Below the pieces are notes generated by a model that ran no database searches, was not told the DNA's origin, and was given only the letters and a program-made list of their open reading frames with translations. From positions 1 through 54,883 of the forward strand of contig PNLY01000027.1 of the NCBI GenBank assembly GCA_013823325.1: a stretch of DNA of 54,883 nucleotides, read 5' to 3'. The translations under genes were made by a program, and so were the position numbers. This DNA comes from Methylobacterium sp. GTDB lineage: Bacteria; Pseudomonadota; Alphaproteobacteria; Rhizobiales; Beijerinckiaceae. Shown one piece after another: positions 39,907 to 47,641 of the stretch (its first letter is position 1; the number at the start of each line of letters is the position of its first letter).

Positions 39907-40848
39907 TCAACGCCGTCCGAAGCGGAACTGCTCCAGCGCCGCAATCTGCTGCGCCACGGGCGAGACCTGCGCCGCCAGCGAGATCCCCTCGAAATGCCGC
40001 CGGCCGCGGAAGCGGGCGCGCTCGAAATTCGAACGGCCGTCAAAGGCGGCGTTGCTGAACCAGGCGGCGCGGTCGAAGCGGGCGGCGGCGAAATTCGCCA
40101 TCTGCCCGAACCGCGTCTCCTCGAAACCGGCGTTGCCGGCGAACTCGGCCTCGCCGAAATCGGCCGGGCCCGTAAAGCGGCAATCGCCGAAGCCCGCCTC
40201 GCCGGCATGGCGCACGCCGCGGAACTGCGTCACCCCGTCGAAGCGCGAGCCGCGGAACCAGGCATCGCCGACGAACTCCGCTTCGACGAAGCAGGCCACG
40301 CCCTCGCAGCGCATGTCGCGGAACTCGGCGGTGCCGTGCAGGGTCGCCGCGCCAAAATCGGCATCCCCGGCGAAATGCGCCCGGTCGAAGAAGGCGTCGG
40401 CGCGGAAGCTGGCATCGCGGAAGCTGGCGGCCCCGTGGACATGCGCTTCGGAGAACCAGGCATCGCCGCAGAAGGCGCTGCCGGCGAAGCGTGCCGCAGC
40501 CGGGAAGATGATGCCGGCGACGTTGAAATCGCCCTCGAAGATCTCGTCGATCAGCTCGACATCGGCGAAGAGGCGCCAAAGCGCGAGAAGCGCGTCGTCG
40601 GCACCGATCCGGCCGCGCAGGCGCAGCATTTCGCCGGCCCAGCCGTTCCAGCTCGCGGCGCCCTCGCCGAGCCGCGCCAAAATCGCCTCGCGCCGTGCCG
40701 CCAGGAAGGCGGAGGCCTCCGGCCCGGCCGCGCCGAATCGCGCCGCGCGCTGCGCCGCGGCAAAGCCGGCCTGATGCGGCCGTGCCCAGGAATTCAGCTG
40801 CAGGAGTTCGGCGCGTGCATCGGGCACGAGCCGGAACAGGCTGGCCAT
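39907..40848 (-). CDS. Pentapeptide-repeat protein
   Basis: The product is 313 residues. A helical N-terminal region (1-105) leads into about 35 tandem five-residue repeats (about 110-290) of the form A-x-F-x-x, for example AAFRD-like units with Phe at the central position. These should fold into a right-handed quadrilateral beta-helix. Phe in place of Leu at the centre is a consistent feature. No signal peptide is seen, so it is likely cytosolic. Some pentapeptide proteins mimic DNA and protect gyrase, but nothing here shows that. Confidence 0.8.
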   Translation of the reverse strand: MASLFRLVPDARAELLQLNSWARPHQAGFAAAQRAARFGAAGPEASAFLAARREAILARLGEGAASWNGWAGEMLRLRGRIGADDALLALWRLFADVELIDEIFEGDFNVAGIIFPAAARFAGSAFCGDAWFSEAHVHGAASFRDASFRADAFFDRAHFAGDADFGAATLHGTAEFRDMRCEGVACFVEAEFVGDAWFRGSRFDGVTQFRGVRHAGEAGFGDCRFTGPADFGEAEFAGNAGFEETRFGQMANFAAARFDRAAWFSNAAFDGRSNFERARFRGRRHFEGISLAAQVSPVAQQIAALEQFRFGRR

Positions 40849-41716
40849 GTCTGGATGACGCCCCGGTTAACGATTCATTAGCCATAAGCGAGCCGCCGAT
40901 CGGGTTCAATCGCTCCTTTGTTCCGGAGCGTTGCTCTCGTCACGCTGCGGCGTATCGGCCATCCGCGTGCTTCTTCGCCCGATGCAGCACATCGTTAAGC
41001 CTATGGGTCGATAACCCTCTGAGGCGTAAGGCATTTGAAGTATTTTCAGGACAATCCTGAGCCGTATCTTCCACGCGGAATGCCAACGCCGATGAACACC
41101 GTCCCGCCGTCGATCCTGTTCATGGTTCCGACCGAGGCAGTAGCGGCCGCGCCATCGAAGCACCATATTGGTGGAAACGATGTGGTGACGATCGGTGGCG
41201 GTGAGCTGATTCCCACGATCTTCATCGCCCAGAGCTGAGGGACGTTATGGACCTGATCGCCCGCTTCATTCTCCGCCTCGGCGCCCTCCTCGCTCCGCCC
41301 CAGCCGCAGCTGAAGCCGATCCCGGTCCCGGTGCGCCGCCCCCAGGCGCGGCGCTGACGGACGGCAAACGCCTCTCATCCCGTATCGAACGGGCCGTCGA
41401 AAGCCGGCTCGCATGGGTTCTCTTCGCATCGTCATCGGACGGCGACAGGCCTCTGCGGCCTTGACAGCAACGCGTCCGGCCCCAAATCTATGGGCATGAC
41501 GACGAAGCATCGCCTCGTGTTCCGGGTCGCCCCGATCGCGGAATTCTAGCCCCGGACTCGGCCCGAGCGCGCCCCGAGTCCAGGGGTGCCGTCGATGCTG
41601 TCCGCCGTCATGGCAGCACGATCCTTCCAAGGCGTCTCCCCCAAGATACCATCTCAGACCTTGCCGGTCGCGCTCTGGCGCCGCCGTCGCGCGCGCCATC
41701 GCAGGACACCAGACCC
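40849..41716. other. 868-base gap with no firm gene
   Basis: The stretch is somewhat less GC-rich at 40849-41060. An open frame at 41080-41238 on the plus strand lacks a ribosome site and is not supported. A 36-codon frame at 41247-41357 is listed separately. TTGACA at 41461 with AATCTA eighteen bases on could be the rnk promoter. A 17-codon frame (41496-41549) ends at GAATTCTAG and would be a leader peptide at most. Confidence 0.4.
41247..41357 (+). CDS. Possible 36-residue small protein
   Basis: MDLIARFILRLGALLAPP is a short amphipathic helix, followed by a Pro/Arg-rich tail. GAGGGA lies five to ten bases before the ATG. Only length, the ribosome site and composition support it. No family was recognised. 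Confidence 0.35.
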   Translation: MDLIARFILRLGALLAPPQPQLKPIPVPVRRPQARR

Positions 41717-42136
41717 ATGACCCAGCTGAACCAGAAGACCCACCGCAAGCCGAAGATCATCGTCGGCGAGATCGACCATGAGCGCCTGACCGGCCTCGCC
41801 ACCACCGCGCTCGAGCGCATCCCGGAGGTCGCCGAGGAACTGCTCGCCGAGATGGATCGCGCCAAGGTCGTCGCACCGGCCAAGCTGCCGGCGGACGTCG
41901 TGCGCATGGGCTCCTTCGTAACCTTCGATTCCGACAGTGCCCAGCATCGTCGCGTCCAGCTCGTCTATCCCGGCGAGGCCGACATCGAGCAGGGCCGCAT
42001 CTCGGTGCTGACGCCAATCGGCGCGGCGCTGATCGGCCTTGCCGCCGGCCAGTCGATCGCCTGGACCGCCCGCGACGGCAAGAAGCATGTGCTGACGGTG
42101 ACCGCGGTCGAGCAGCCCGCCATGGCCGCGGCCTGA
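41717..42136 (+). CDS. rnk: Nucleoside diphosphate kinase regulator, Rnk/GreA-like
   Basis: The protein is 139 residues. An N-terminal short coiled coil (about 15-50) precedes a GreA/GreB-type C-terminal FKBP-like domain (about 55-135) with MGSFVTFDSD, RVQLVYPGEAD and SVLTPIGAALIGLAAGQ. Rnk binds RNA polymerase near the secondary channel without the acidic tip needed for transcript cleavage. A TTGACA-type promoter lies about 250 bases upstream. Confidence 0.85.
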   Translation: MTQLNQKTHRKPKIIVGEIDHERLTGLATTALERIPEVAEELLAEMDRAKVVAPAKLPADVVRMGSFVTFDSDSAQHRRVQLVYPGEADIEQGRISVLTPIGAALIGLAAGQSIAWTARDGKKHVLTVTAVEQPAMAAA

Positions 42137-42150
42137 GCGGATGAAGATCT

Positions 42151-42174
42151 CCTCCCCTCGCCTGTGAGGGGAGG
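42151..42174. terminator. Bidirectional hairpin between convergent genes
   Basis: CCTCCCCTC and GAGGGGAGG form a 9-bp stem between the stops of rnk and the MBL hydrolase. There is no T-run; it may be a repeat-derived or factor-assisted terminator. Confidence 0.45.
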
Positions 42175-42186
42175 ACGACATCGTGC

Positions 42187-43293
42187 TCAACCGGCCGCCA
42201 TCACCTTCATGATCCCGCCCTCAGGCTCGGCCCAGCGCAATTCGCCGAGCCGCAGCATCGCGTTCACATGCGCGAAGACCTCGCTGAAGGCGAAGGAGAG
42301 CTGGTGCGGGTCGAGCGGCCGCGTGAACATGACCGGCACCAGCTCTGCGACCGAATGCGGCCCCTTGGCGACTGCGCCCGCGATCAGCCGGCAGCGCTCG
42401 GCGTGATGGGCGCCGAGCGCGGCGCAGCGCTCCTGCAATCCATAGAACGGCAGCTGGTGCCCAGGCAGGACCAGCGTCCCGGGCGGGATCGCCTGCGGCA
42501 GCGCCCGTAGCGAACGCAGATAGAGGCCGAGCGGATCACCCTCCGCATCCACCGCCCAGACGCTGATGTTGGGCGTGATCTTGGCGAGCACCTGGTCGGC
42601 CGCCAGGAAGACGTTCGCCTCCGGGCAATGGAACATCAATTGCTCCGGCGCATGGCCATCACCTGCGAGCACGAAGAAGTCACGCCCGCCGATGCGCAAG
42701 ACGTCGCCGGCGACGACCCGGGTGAAGGTCGGCGGTAGCGGCGTCACCTGCCGGAGATAGCCATGGCCCAAAGTCGAGACGACCTGCGTCACCTCGGCCG
42801 AGAGGCCGTGGCGCTGATAGAACTGCTTGTAGACCGGCGCCTCGGACGCACCCGGGCTGAGCGAGATGTTGAGGCAGCCGAGATAGCCGGTCTGGCTGGT
42901 CAGGAGCGGCGTGCCGAAACGCTCGCAGAGCCAGCCGGCGAGGCCGATATGGTCTGGATGGAAATGCGTGACGAAAAGCCGGGTCAGCCGCTTGCCGGCG
43001 AGCGCCCCGGCCATCAGCGCGAGCCAGGCCTGCTTGGTCGCCTCGTCGCCGATGCCGGTGTCGATCACGGCGAAGCCGTCGCCATCCTCGATCAGGTATA
43101 TGTTGACGTGGTCCAGCCGGAACGGCAGCGCGATCCTGGCCCAGAAGATGCCGGGCGCAACCTCGATCAGCTGACCGGGCGCCGGCGGCTCGGGAAAGGG
43201 GAAGGTCAGGCCGTGCGGATCGGGAGCGTGCAATTTGGTCAGCCCTGAACAATGTCTGCAGGGTTCATAGCAGGCGATGATCGCGCCGGACAA
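42187..43293 (-). CDS. MBL-fold metallo-hydrolase
   Basis: The frame is 368 codons. The metallo-beta-lactamase fold is clear: THFHPDHIG near 111 (HxHxDH), GDGHAPEQLMF near 218 and LPGHQLPF near 282 supply the metal ligands. A C-terminal winged-helix-like region follows. Members include glyoxalase II-like and lactonase-like hydrolases; it is not a drug-hydrolysing enzyme by these features. The true start may lie further in, near HAPDPHGLTF, because the first 25 residues, with a Cys pair, overlap the xerC promoter region. Confidence 0.75.
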   Translation of the reverse strand: MSGAIIACYEPCRHCSGLTKLHAPDPHGLTFPFPEPPAPGQLIEVAPGIFWARIALPFRLDHVNIYLIEDGDGFAVIDTGIGDEATKQAWLALMAGALAGKRLTRLFVTHFHPDHIGLAGWLCERFGTPLLTSQTGYLGCLNISLSPGASEAPVYKQFYQRHGLSAEVTQVVSTLGHGYLRQVTPLPPTFTRVVAGDVLRIGGRDFFVLAGDGHAPEQLMFHCPEANVFLAADQVLAKITPNISVWAVDAEGDPLGLYLRSLRALPQAIPPGTLVLPGHQLPFYGLQERCAALGAHHAERCRLIAGAVAKGPHSVAELVPVMFTRPLDPHQLSFAFSEVFAHVNAMLRLGELRWAEPEGGIMKVMAAG

Positions 43294-43326
43294 CGGTTGT
43301 TAAGTCTCGCGCGGCAAGATCGCACG

Positions 43327-44286
43327 ATGAGCGATTTCGACACCCTCCGGCGCGACTGGCTCGCCCATCTCGGCCATGAGCGCCGGCTCTCGCCTAAGAC
43401 GCTCGAGGCCTATGGTCGCGACATCGAACAATTCGCCACTTTCCTCACGCATCATCTCGATGCGCCCCCTTCGCTGAAGGCGGTCGCCGCCCTGAAGCCG
43501 GCCGATCTGCGCGCCTTCCTCGGCTATCGCCGCCGCGATGGCGTCGGCAACCGCACGCTGATGCGCCAGCTTGCAGCGCTGCGCTCGCTCGCCCGCTTCG
43601 GCGAGCGCAGCGGCCGATTGACCGCTGCCGCCTTCGCTGCGACCCGCGGGCCACGGCTCGGCAAGGGCCTGCCGCGCCCGCTCGACGCCAAGGCCGCCGC
43701 GGCCGTGACCAAGGCCGACAGCCGCGCCGGCGAGGAGCGGCCCGACTGGGTTCTCGCGCGCGACGCCGCCGTGCTCTCCTTGCTCTATGGCAGCGGCCTG
43801 CGCATCTCCGAGGCGCTCGGCCTCAAGCGCTCGCAGGCACCGCTCAGCACCGCCGATGCGCTGACCGTGCTCGGCAAGGGCGGCAAGACCCGGATGGTGC
43901 CGGTGCTGCCGGTGGTGGTCGAATCGATCGGCGCTTATCTCGCGCAATGCCCGTGGCGGCTGGCGCCGGAGGGCCCGCTCTTCGTCGGCGTGAAAGGCGG
44001 TCCGCTCTCGCCGCGGATCATCCAGCTCGCGGTCGAGGGCCTGCGCGGCTCGCTCGGACTGCCGGGCAGCGCGACGCCGCATGCGCTGCGCCATTCCTTC
44101 GCCACCCACCTGCTCGGCCGCGGCGGCGACCTGCGCGCCATCCAGGAACTGCTCGGCCACGCCTCGCTCTCGACCACGCAGATCTACACCCGCATCGATT
44201 CAGTCCGCCTGCTGGCGGCTTATGATTCCGCCCATCCGCGCGCCGGAGCCCGTTCCGATCGGCTTGCGCTGCAAGCTGATCGGTAA
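43327..44286 (+). CDS. xerC: Tyrosine recombinase XerC
   Basis: The protein is 319 residues from the ATG before SDFDTLRRDW. The N-terminal SAM-like domain (5-100) and C-terminal catalytic domain contain the family residues: Arg in YGSGLRISEALGL, Lys in GKGGKTRMVPV, HALRHSFATHLL (His/Arg), LGHASLSTTQIYTRI (His and the Tyr nucleophile). Length, lack of integrase additions and absence of phage genes point to the chromosome dimer-resolution enzyme acting with XerD at dif, not an island integrase. Confidence 0.9.
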   Translation: MSDFDTLRRDWLAHLGHERRLSPKTLEAYGRDIEQFATFLTHHLDAPPSLKAVAALKPADLRAFLGYRRRDGVGNRTLMRQLAALRSLARFGERSGRLTAAAFAATRGPRLGKGLPRPLDAKAAAAVTKADSRAGEERPDWVLARDAAVLSLLYGSGLRISEALGLKRSQAPLSTADALTVLGKGGKTRMVPVLPVVVESIGAYLAQCPWRLAPEGPLFVGVKGGPLSPRIIQLAVEGLRGSLGLPGSATPHALRHSFATHLLGRGGDLRAIQELLGHASLSTTQIYTRIDSVRLLAAYDSAHPRAGARSDRLALQADR

Positions 44287-44300
44287 AACGGTCTCCTACA

Positions 44301-44357
44301 AAAAGTGAGAGACGGATTCACCGATCAGGCTATTTCAGCCTGATCGGATCCGGCTCC
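44301..44357 (+). repeat. 57-bp dispersed repeat, copy 2
   Basis: Same unit as 15768-15824: AAAAGTGAGAGACGGATTCA, hairpin GATCAGGC/GCCTGATC, then GGATCCGGCTCC. The stem stays paired although bases next to the loop differ (GGC/GCC here, GGT/ACC there), a compensatory change. Confidence 0.8.
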
Positions 44358-44445
44358 GGGGATAACCGCTTACCTTCGGTAAATTCGTCTTGATTCCGTC
44401 ACGCGCACCGGGCATCAGGCGCGGCCTTTCCGGGGGGAATCACTG

Positions 44446-45027
44446 ATGGCCTCAGTTGCACCAGACGTCACCGAAGACAACCAGCCGACCAGCAAGGTCA
44501 ACAAGCGCATCGCGCTCCTGATCGGCATTCTCGCGCTCTTGCTCGCCTTCTCCGAGATCGGCGGCAAGAATGCCGAGCAGGACGCGCTGGCGAAGAACAT
44601 CGAAGCCTCCAATCTCTGGGCCTTCTTCCAGGCCAAGACGATCCGCGGCACGACGCTGCGCACCGCCGCCGACGCGATGGAGGTCGAGCTCGCCGGCGCC
44701 ACCGACCCGGCTGTGCGCGAGCGCCTGCAGAAGCGCATAGACGGCTGGAAGGCGACGATCGCCCGCTATGAGTCCGAACCCGAGACCAATGAAGGCCGCA
44801 AGGAGCTGATCGTCCGCGCCAAGGCGGCCGAGGCCAAGCGTGACATCTCCAGCGCTCGCGACGACAAATACGACATCGTCTCGGGCCTGCTGCAGATCGC
44901 GATCGTCGTCGCCTCGGCCGCGATCATCACCGGCGTCGCCCTGCTCGCCTGGACCGGCGTCGGCCTCGGGGCGCTGGGGCTCGCGCTGATGGTGGTCGCG
45001 GAGGTCGCGCCGACCGCGCTGTTCTGA
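44446..45027 (+). CDS. DUF4337 membrane protein
   Basis: The protein is 193 residues. One span near the N-terminus (about 22-40) is followed by a conserved helical part with NIEASNLWAFFQAKTIRGT (about 50-70) and a coiled segment. Two C-terminal spans lie at about 144-165 and 167-190. The family is widespread in proteobacteria and has no known role. The 57-bp repeat lies just upstream. Confidence 0.85.
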   Translation: MASVAPDVTEDNQPTSKVNKRIALLIGILALLLAFSEIGGKNAEQDALAKNIEASNLWAFFQAKTIRGTTLRTAADAMEVELAGATDPAVRERLQKRIDGWKATIARYESEPETNEGRKELIVRAKAAEAKRDISSARDDKYDIVSGLLQIAIVVASAAIITGVALLAWTGVGLGALGLALMVVAEVAPTALF

Positions 45028-45048
45028 AGACTGCTCCTCTCACTCAGC

Positions 45049-45163
45049 CCTCATCCTGAGGAGGCCGCGCAAGCGGCCGTCTCGAAGGATGGTCCAGCTG
45101 TCGCCGGAGCCTCCTGAAGCATCCTTCGAGACGCGCTCCTACGGAGCGCTCCTCAGGATGAGG
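45049..45163. repeat. Extragenic palindrome with CTCATCCTGAGG ends
   Basis: The unit starts CCTCATCCTGAGGAG and ends CTCCTCAGGATGAGG, with inner arms around GTCTCGAAGGAT and ATCCTTCGAGAC. A second copy is at 50899-51011. It lies between convergent genes. Confidence 0.75.
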
Positions 45164-45192
45164 CTATGGGGCTGTTGAAGAGGACGTATCGC

Positions 45193-45993
45193 TCAGTAAT
45201 GGATCGCGCCCTTCGAGCCGCCGCCGCAGGCGATCGCGTCGCCATTGATCGCGACGCTGCGCGGCGAGGCCAGGAAGGCCACGATGTCGGCGACCTCGGC
45301 CATGTCGACCAGCCGGCCGATCGTGACATTGGCGGCCATGCGGCGCTCGACCTCTTCGGGCGCCAGCCCTGACGCCGCCACCCGTGCCGCGACCACGCCC
45401 GGCGTCTTCTCGGTCCGCGTCGTGCCGGGATGCACCACGGTGACGTTGATGCCCTGCGGGCCGAGCTCGTCGGCGAGGTTCTTGGTCAGCGCCGCCACCG
45501 CGACATTGCGGATCGAGCCGATGGTCGAGCCGGTCAGGCGCGCCGCCAGCCCGCTGGTGTTGATGATCCGGCCCCAGCCACCCGCCGCCATCACCGGCGC
45601 CGCCTCGCGGGCCATCCTGAGATAGCCCATCACCTTGACGTTGACGTCGTCGAAGAAGAGCGCGTCGGTGATCTCGGCGAGCTTGGGCGGCGTAGCCTGC
45701 CCGCCGGGCTTGGCCGCAGCGTTGACGAGGATGTCGAGCCCGCCCAGCGCCGCAACGGTGCCGGCGACCACAGCCTTCACCGAGGCATCGTCCTGCGTGT
45801 CGACGGTCAGGCCGACGATCTTGCGGCCGGTCTCCTTCGCCAGCTCGGCGGCGGCGGCATCGAGCTCCGCCTGGTTGCGCGCCGCGATGACGACGTCGAC
45901 GCCTTCCAGCGCCAGCTGCCGCGCAATGGCACGGCCGATCCCCTTGCTGCCGCCCGTGACCAGAGCGCGCTTGCCGTTCAGCATCAGATCCAT
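45193..45993 (-). CDS. Short-chain dehydrogenase-like protein lacking YxxxK
   Basis: The product is 266 residues from the ATG before DLMLNGKRA. The Rossmann cofactor motif VTGGSKGIGRAIA (about 12-24) and the NAA motif (ILVNAAAKPGG) are intact, and the catalytic Ser lies in NTSGLAA. Where the catalytic YxxxK should be, the sequence reads GSIRN before VAVAALTKNL, so both Tyr and Lys are missing. The protein may bind NAD(P) without normal SDR catalysis, or use another mechanism. It is separated by a repeat from DUF4337 and is divergent from the ArsR operon. Confidence 0.8.
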   Translation of the reverse strand: MDLMLNGKRALVTGGSKGIGRAIARQLALEGVDVVIAARNQAELDAAAAELAKETGRKIVGLTVDTQDDASVKAVVAGTVAALGGLDILVNAAAKPGGQATPPKLAEITDALFFDDVNVKVMGYLRMAREAAPVMAAGGWGRIINTSGLAARLTGSTIGSIRNVAVAALTKNLADELGPQGINVTVVHPGTTRTEKTPGVVAARVAASGLAPEEVERRMAANVTIGRLVDMAEVADIVAFLASPRSVAINGDAIACGGGSKGAIHY

Positions 45994-46193
45994 GGTGAGG
46001 TCCTCGAAGGCGGGATGGCGGGGCGCGTAGACTGCATCGGGTCCCCGCAGTTTCGGGCGCATCCTGCGTGAGCCGCGCGACCTGGTCCAGCGCCCCTGTC
46101 ACACCCCCGTTCTGCTTTGCCCGCGAAGGCGCTTGACCAACTCATATCTCGCTGGTTATGAATAAACCCATAGCCAACGGGTTATCGATTGTA

Positions 46194-46517
46194 ATGTCAG
46201 ACTCCCACGACATGCTGTTCAGGACGCTCGCCGACCCGACGCGGCGCGCCATCTTCGAGCGCCTATGCCGCGATGGCGAGCTGACCGTCGGGGCGCTGAC
46301 CGCGCAGGCCGGCGTCTCGCAGCCAGCCGTCTCCAAGCATCTCGGCGTGCTGAAGCAGGCCGGGCTTGTGCGTGACCGGCAGGCCGGCCGCCAGACCCAT
46401 TACAGCGCCCAGCTCGGCGCGCTCAGCCCGCTGATCGACTGGACCAGCCAGATGGCCGGGTTCTGGGAGGCGCGGTTCGACGACCTCGAAGATCTGCTCG
46501 CAAGGATGGACCAATGA
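46194..46517 (+). CDS. ArsR-family regulator
   Basis: The product is 107 residues from the ATG before SDSHDMLFR; an in-frame ATG at 46158 is an alternative. The winged helix (about 8-80) contains LADPTRRAIFERL and AGVSQPAVSKHLGVLKQAG. There is no metal-binding Cys pair, so it belongs to the SRPBCC-linked ArsR group, not the metal sensors. Its stop overlaps the next start by four bases. The AT-rich stretch before it has AACCC/GGGTT arms (about 46155-46173) that could be an operator. Confidence 0.85.
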   Translation: MSDSHDMLFRTLADPTRRAIFERLCRDGELTVGALTAQAGVSQPAVSKHLGVLKQAGLVRDRQAGRQTHYSAQLGALSPLIDWTSQMAGFWEARFDDLEDLLARMDQ

Positions 46518-46942
46518 CCACCGCCACACTGACCCGCTCCGTCACCGTCGAGCGCGAGATCGCCCATCCGCCGGAAAAGCTCTGGCGCGCCCTGACGCAG
46601 CCGCACCTGATTGCGGAGTGGCTTATGAAGAACGATTTCGCGCCGGTCGTCGGCCATCGCTTCAACCTGCGCGGCGAATGGGGCGGCGTGCTCGATTGCG
46701 AGGTTCTCGGCATCGAGCCGAACCGGACGCTGTCCTACACTTGGGACTTTGCCCATGACGATCCGGCCTTCAACCTGAAGAGCACGGTGACCTTCACCCT
46801 GACACCGACGCCCAAAGGCACATTGCTGCGCATGGAGCAGGCCGGCTTCCGGCCGGAGCAGAAGCAGGCCTTCGGCGGCGCCAAAGCCGGCTGGCAGGAG
46901 TTCCTCGGCAAGCTGGAAGAGTTGCTGGCGCGCGAAGCGTGA
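46514..46942 (+). CDS. SRPBCC (AHSA1-like) domain protein
   Basis: The protein is 142 residues. VEREIAHPPEKLWRALTQPHLIAEW near the start and the closing GWQEFLGKLEELL helix are typical of START-like AHSA1 domains with a hydrophobic ligand cavity. It is translationally coupled to the ArsR gene (ATGA overlap), a common pair in proteobacteria in which the function is mostly unknown. Confidence 0.85.
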   Translation: MTTATLTRSVTVEREIAHPPEKLWRALTQPHLIAEWLMKNDFAPVVGHRFNLRGEWGGVLDCEVLGIEPNRTLSYTWDFAHDDPAFNLKSTVTFTLTPTPKGTLLRMEQAGFRPEQKQAFGGAKAGWQEFLGKLEELLAREA

Positions 46943-46980
46943 ACACTCGCCCTGGCTCTCATCTCAAGAAGGAGGTTCCG

Positions 46981-47202
46981 TTGACCTGGAACGACGTCAT
47001 CCGGCAGGGCCATCGCTGGCTCGCGCTCATCTTCACCGCGACGGTAATCGCCAACTTCGTCGCCATGGCACTGGGGCAGCCGCCGGCCTGGATCGTCTAT
47101 TCCCCGCTGCCGCCGCTGTTCCTGCTGATGTTCTCCGGCCTCACCATGTTCGCCCTGCCCTATGCCGCCAGCTGGCGCCAAGGGCGACGGGCGCAAGGCT
47201 AG
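46981..47202 (+). CDS. Small two-span membrane protein, TTG start
   Basis: The product is 73 residues. AAGGAGG five bases before TTG at 46981 is the best ribosome site in this operon, so TTG is preferred over the GTG at 46939. Two hydrophobic spans (about 14-34 and 43-63) are followed by a basic tail. It is third in the ArsR-SRPBCC operon. Function is unknown; linkage suggests it acts with the SRPBCC protein or shares its inducer. Confidence 0.7.
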   Translation: MTWNDVIRQGHRWLALIFTATVIANFVAMALGQPPAWIVYSPLPPLFLLMFSGLTMFALPYAASWRQGRRAQG

Positions 47203-47212
47203 GAGCCGAGCC

Positions 47213-47641
47213 ATGGCTGGCAAGACCACGAAAGCGGCGCCGAAGCCGGAAGCCGAAGCCTCGGCCTCGGAGCAGATCGACGCCCGGATCACGGAACTGA
47301 CCGACTGGCGCGGCGCGACGCTCGCGAGGGTCCGCGCCGTCATCCGGGAGGCCGATCCCGAGGTCGAGGAAACCTGGAAATGGCGCGGCGTCCCGGTCTG
47401 GGAGCATGCCGGCATCATCTGCACCGGCGAGACCTACAAGGCCGTGGTGAAATTGACCTTCGCCAAGGGCGCCGCGCTGCCCGATCCCGCCGGCCTATTC
47501 AATTCCAGCCTCGACGGCAACACCAGGCGCGCCATCGACATCCATGAGGGCGACGCGATCGACGAGGCGGCGCTGACGGCACTCATCCGCGCTGCCGTTG
47601 CGCTGAACACGGCTGGGAAGAAGAAGCCTGGGAAGGCTTGA
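47213..47641 (+). CDS. DUF1801 domain protein
   Basis: The protein is 142 residues from the ATG before AGKTTKAAP. The fold pattern with ETWKWRGVPVW and KLTFAKGAALPDP (about 60-95) is that of DUF1801/YdhG-like proteins. A Lys/Ala-rich head and a basic tail flank the domain. It is last in the ArsR operon, ten bases after the membrane gene. Its stop abuts that of the convergent amidase. Function is unknown. Confidence 0.8.
   Translation: MAGKTTKAAPKPEAEASASEQIDARITELTDWRGATLARVRAVIREADPEVEETWKWRGVPVWEHAGIICTGETYKAVVKLTFAKGAALPDPAGLFNSSLDGNTRRAIDIHEGDAIDEAALTALIRAAVALNTAGKKKPGKA

Noticed and set aside
41046..41699. Minus-strand frame in the gap before rnk
   Set aside because: No ribosome site, mixed low-complexity composition and no family resemblance. 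It also crosses the likely rnk promoter.
43327..44286. XerC-like gene as an island integrase
   Set aside because: Length and motifs fit chromosomal XerC, and no tRNA, attachment repeat or mobile cargo is nearby.
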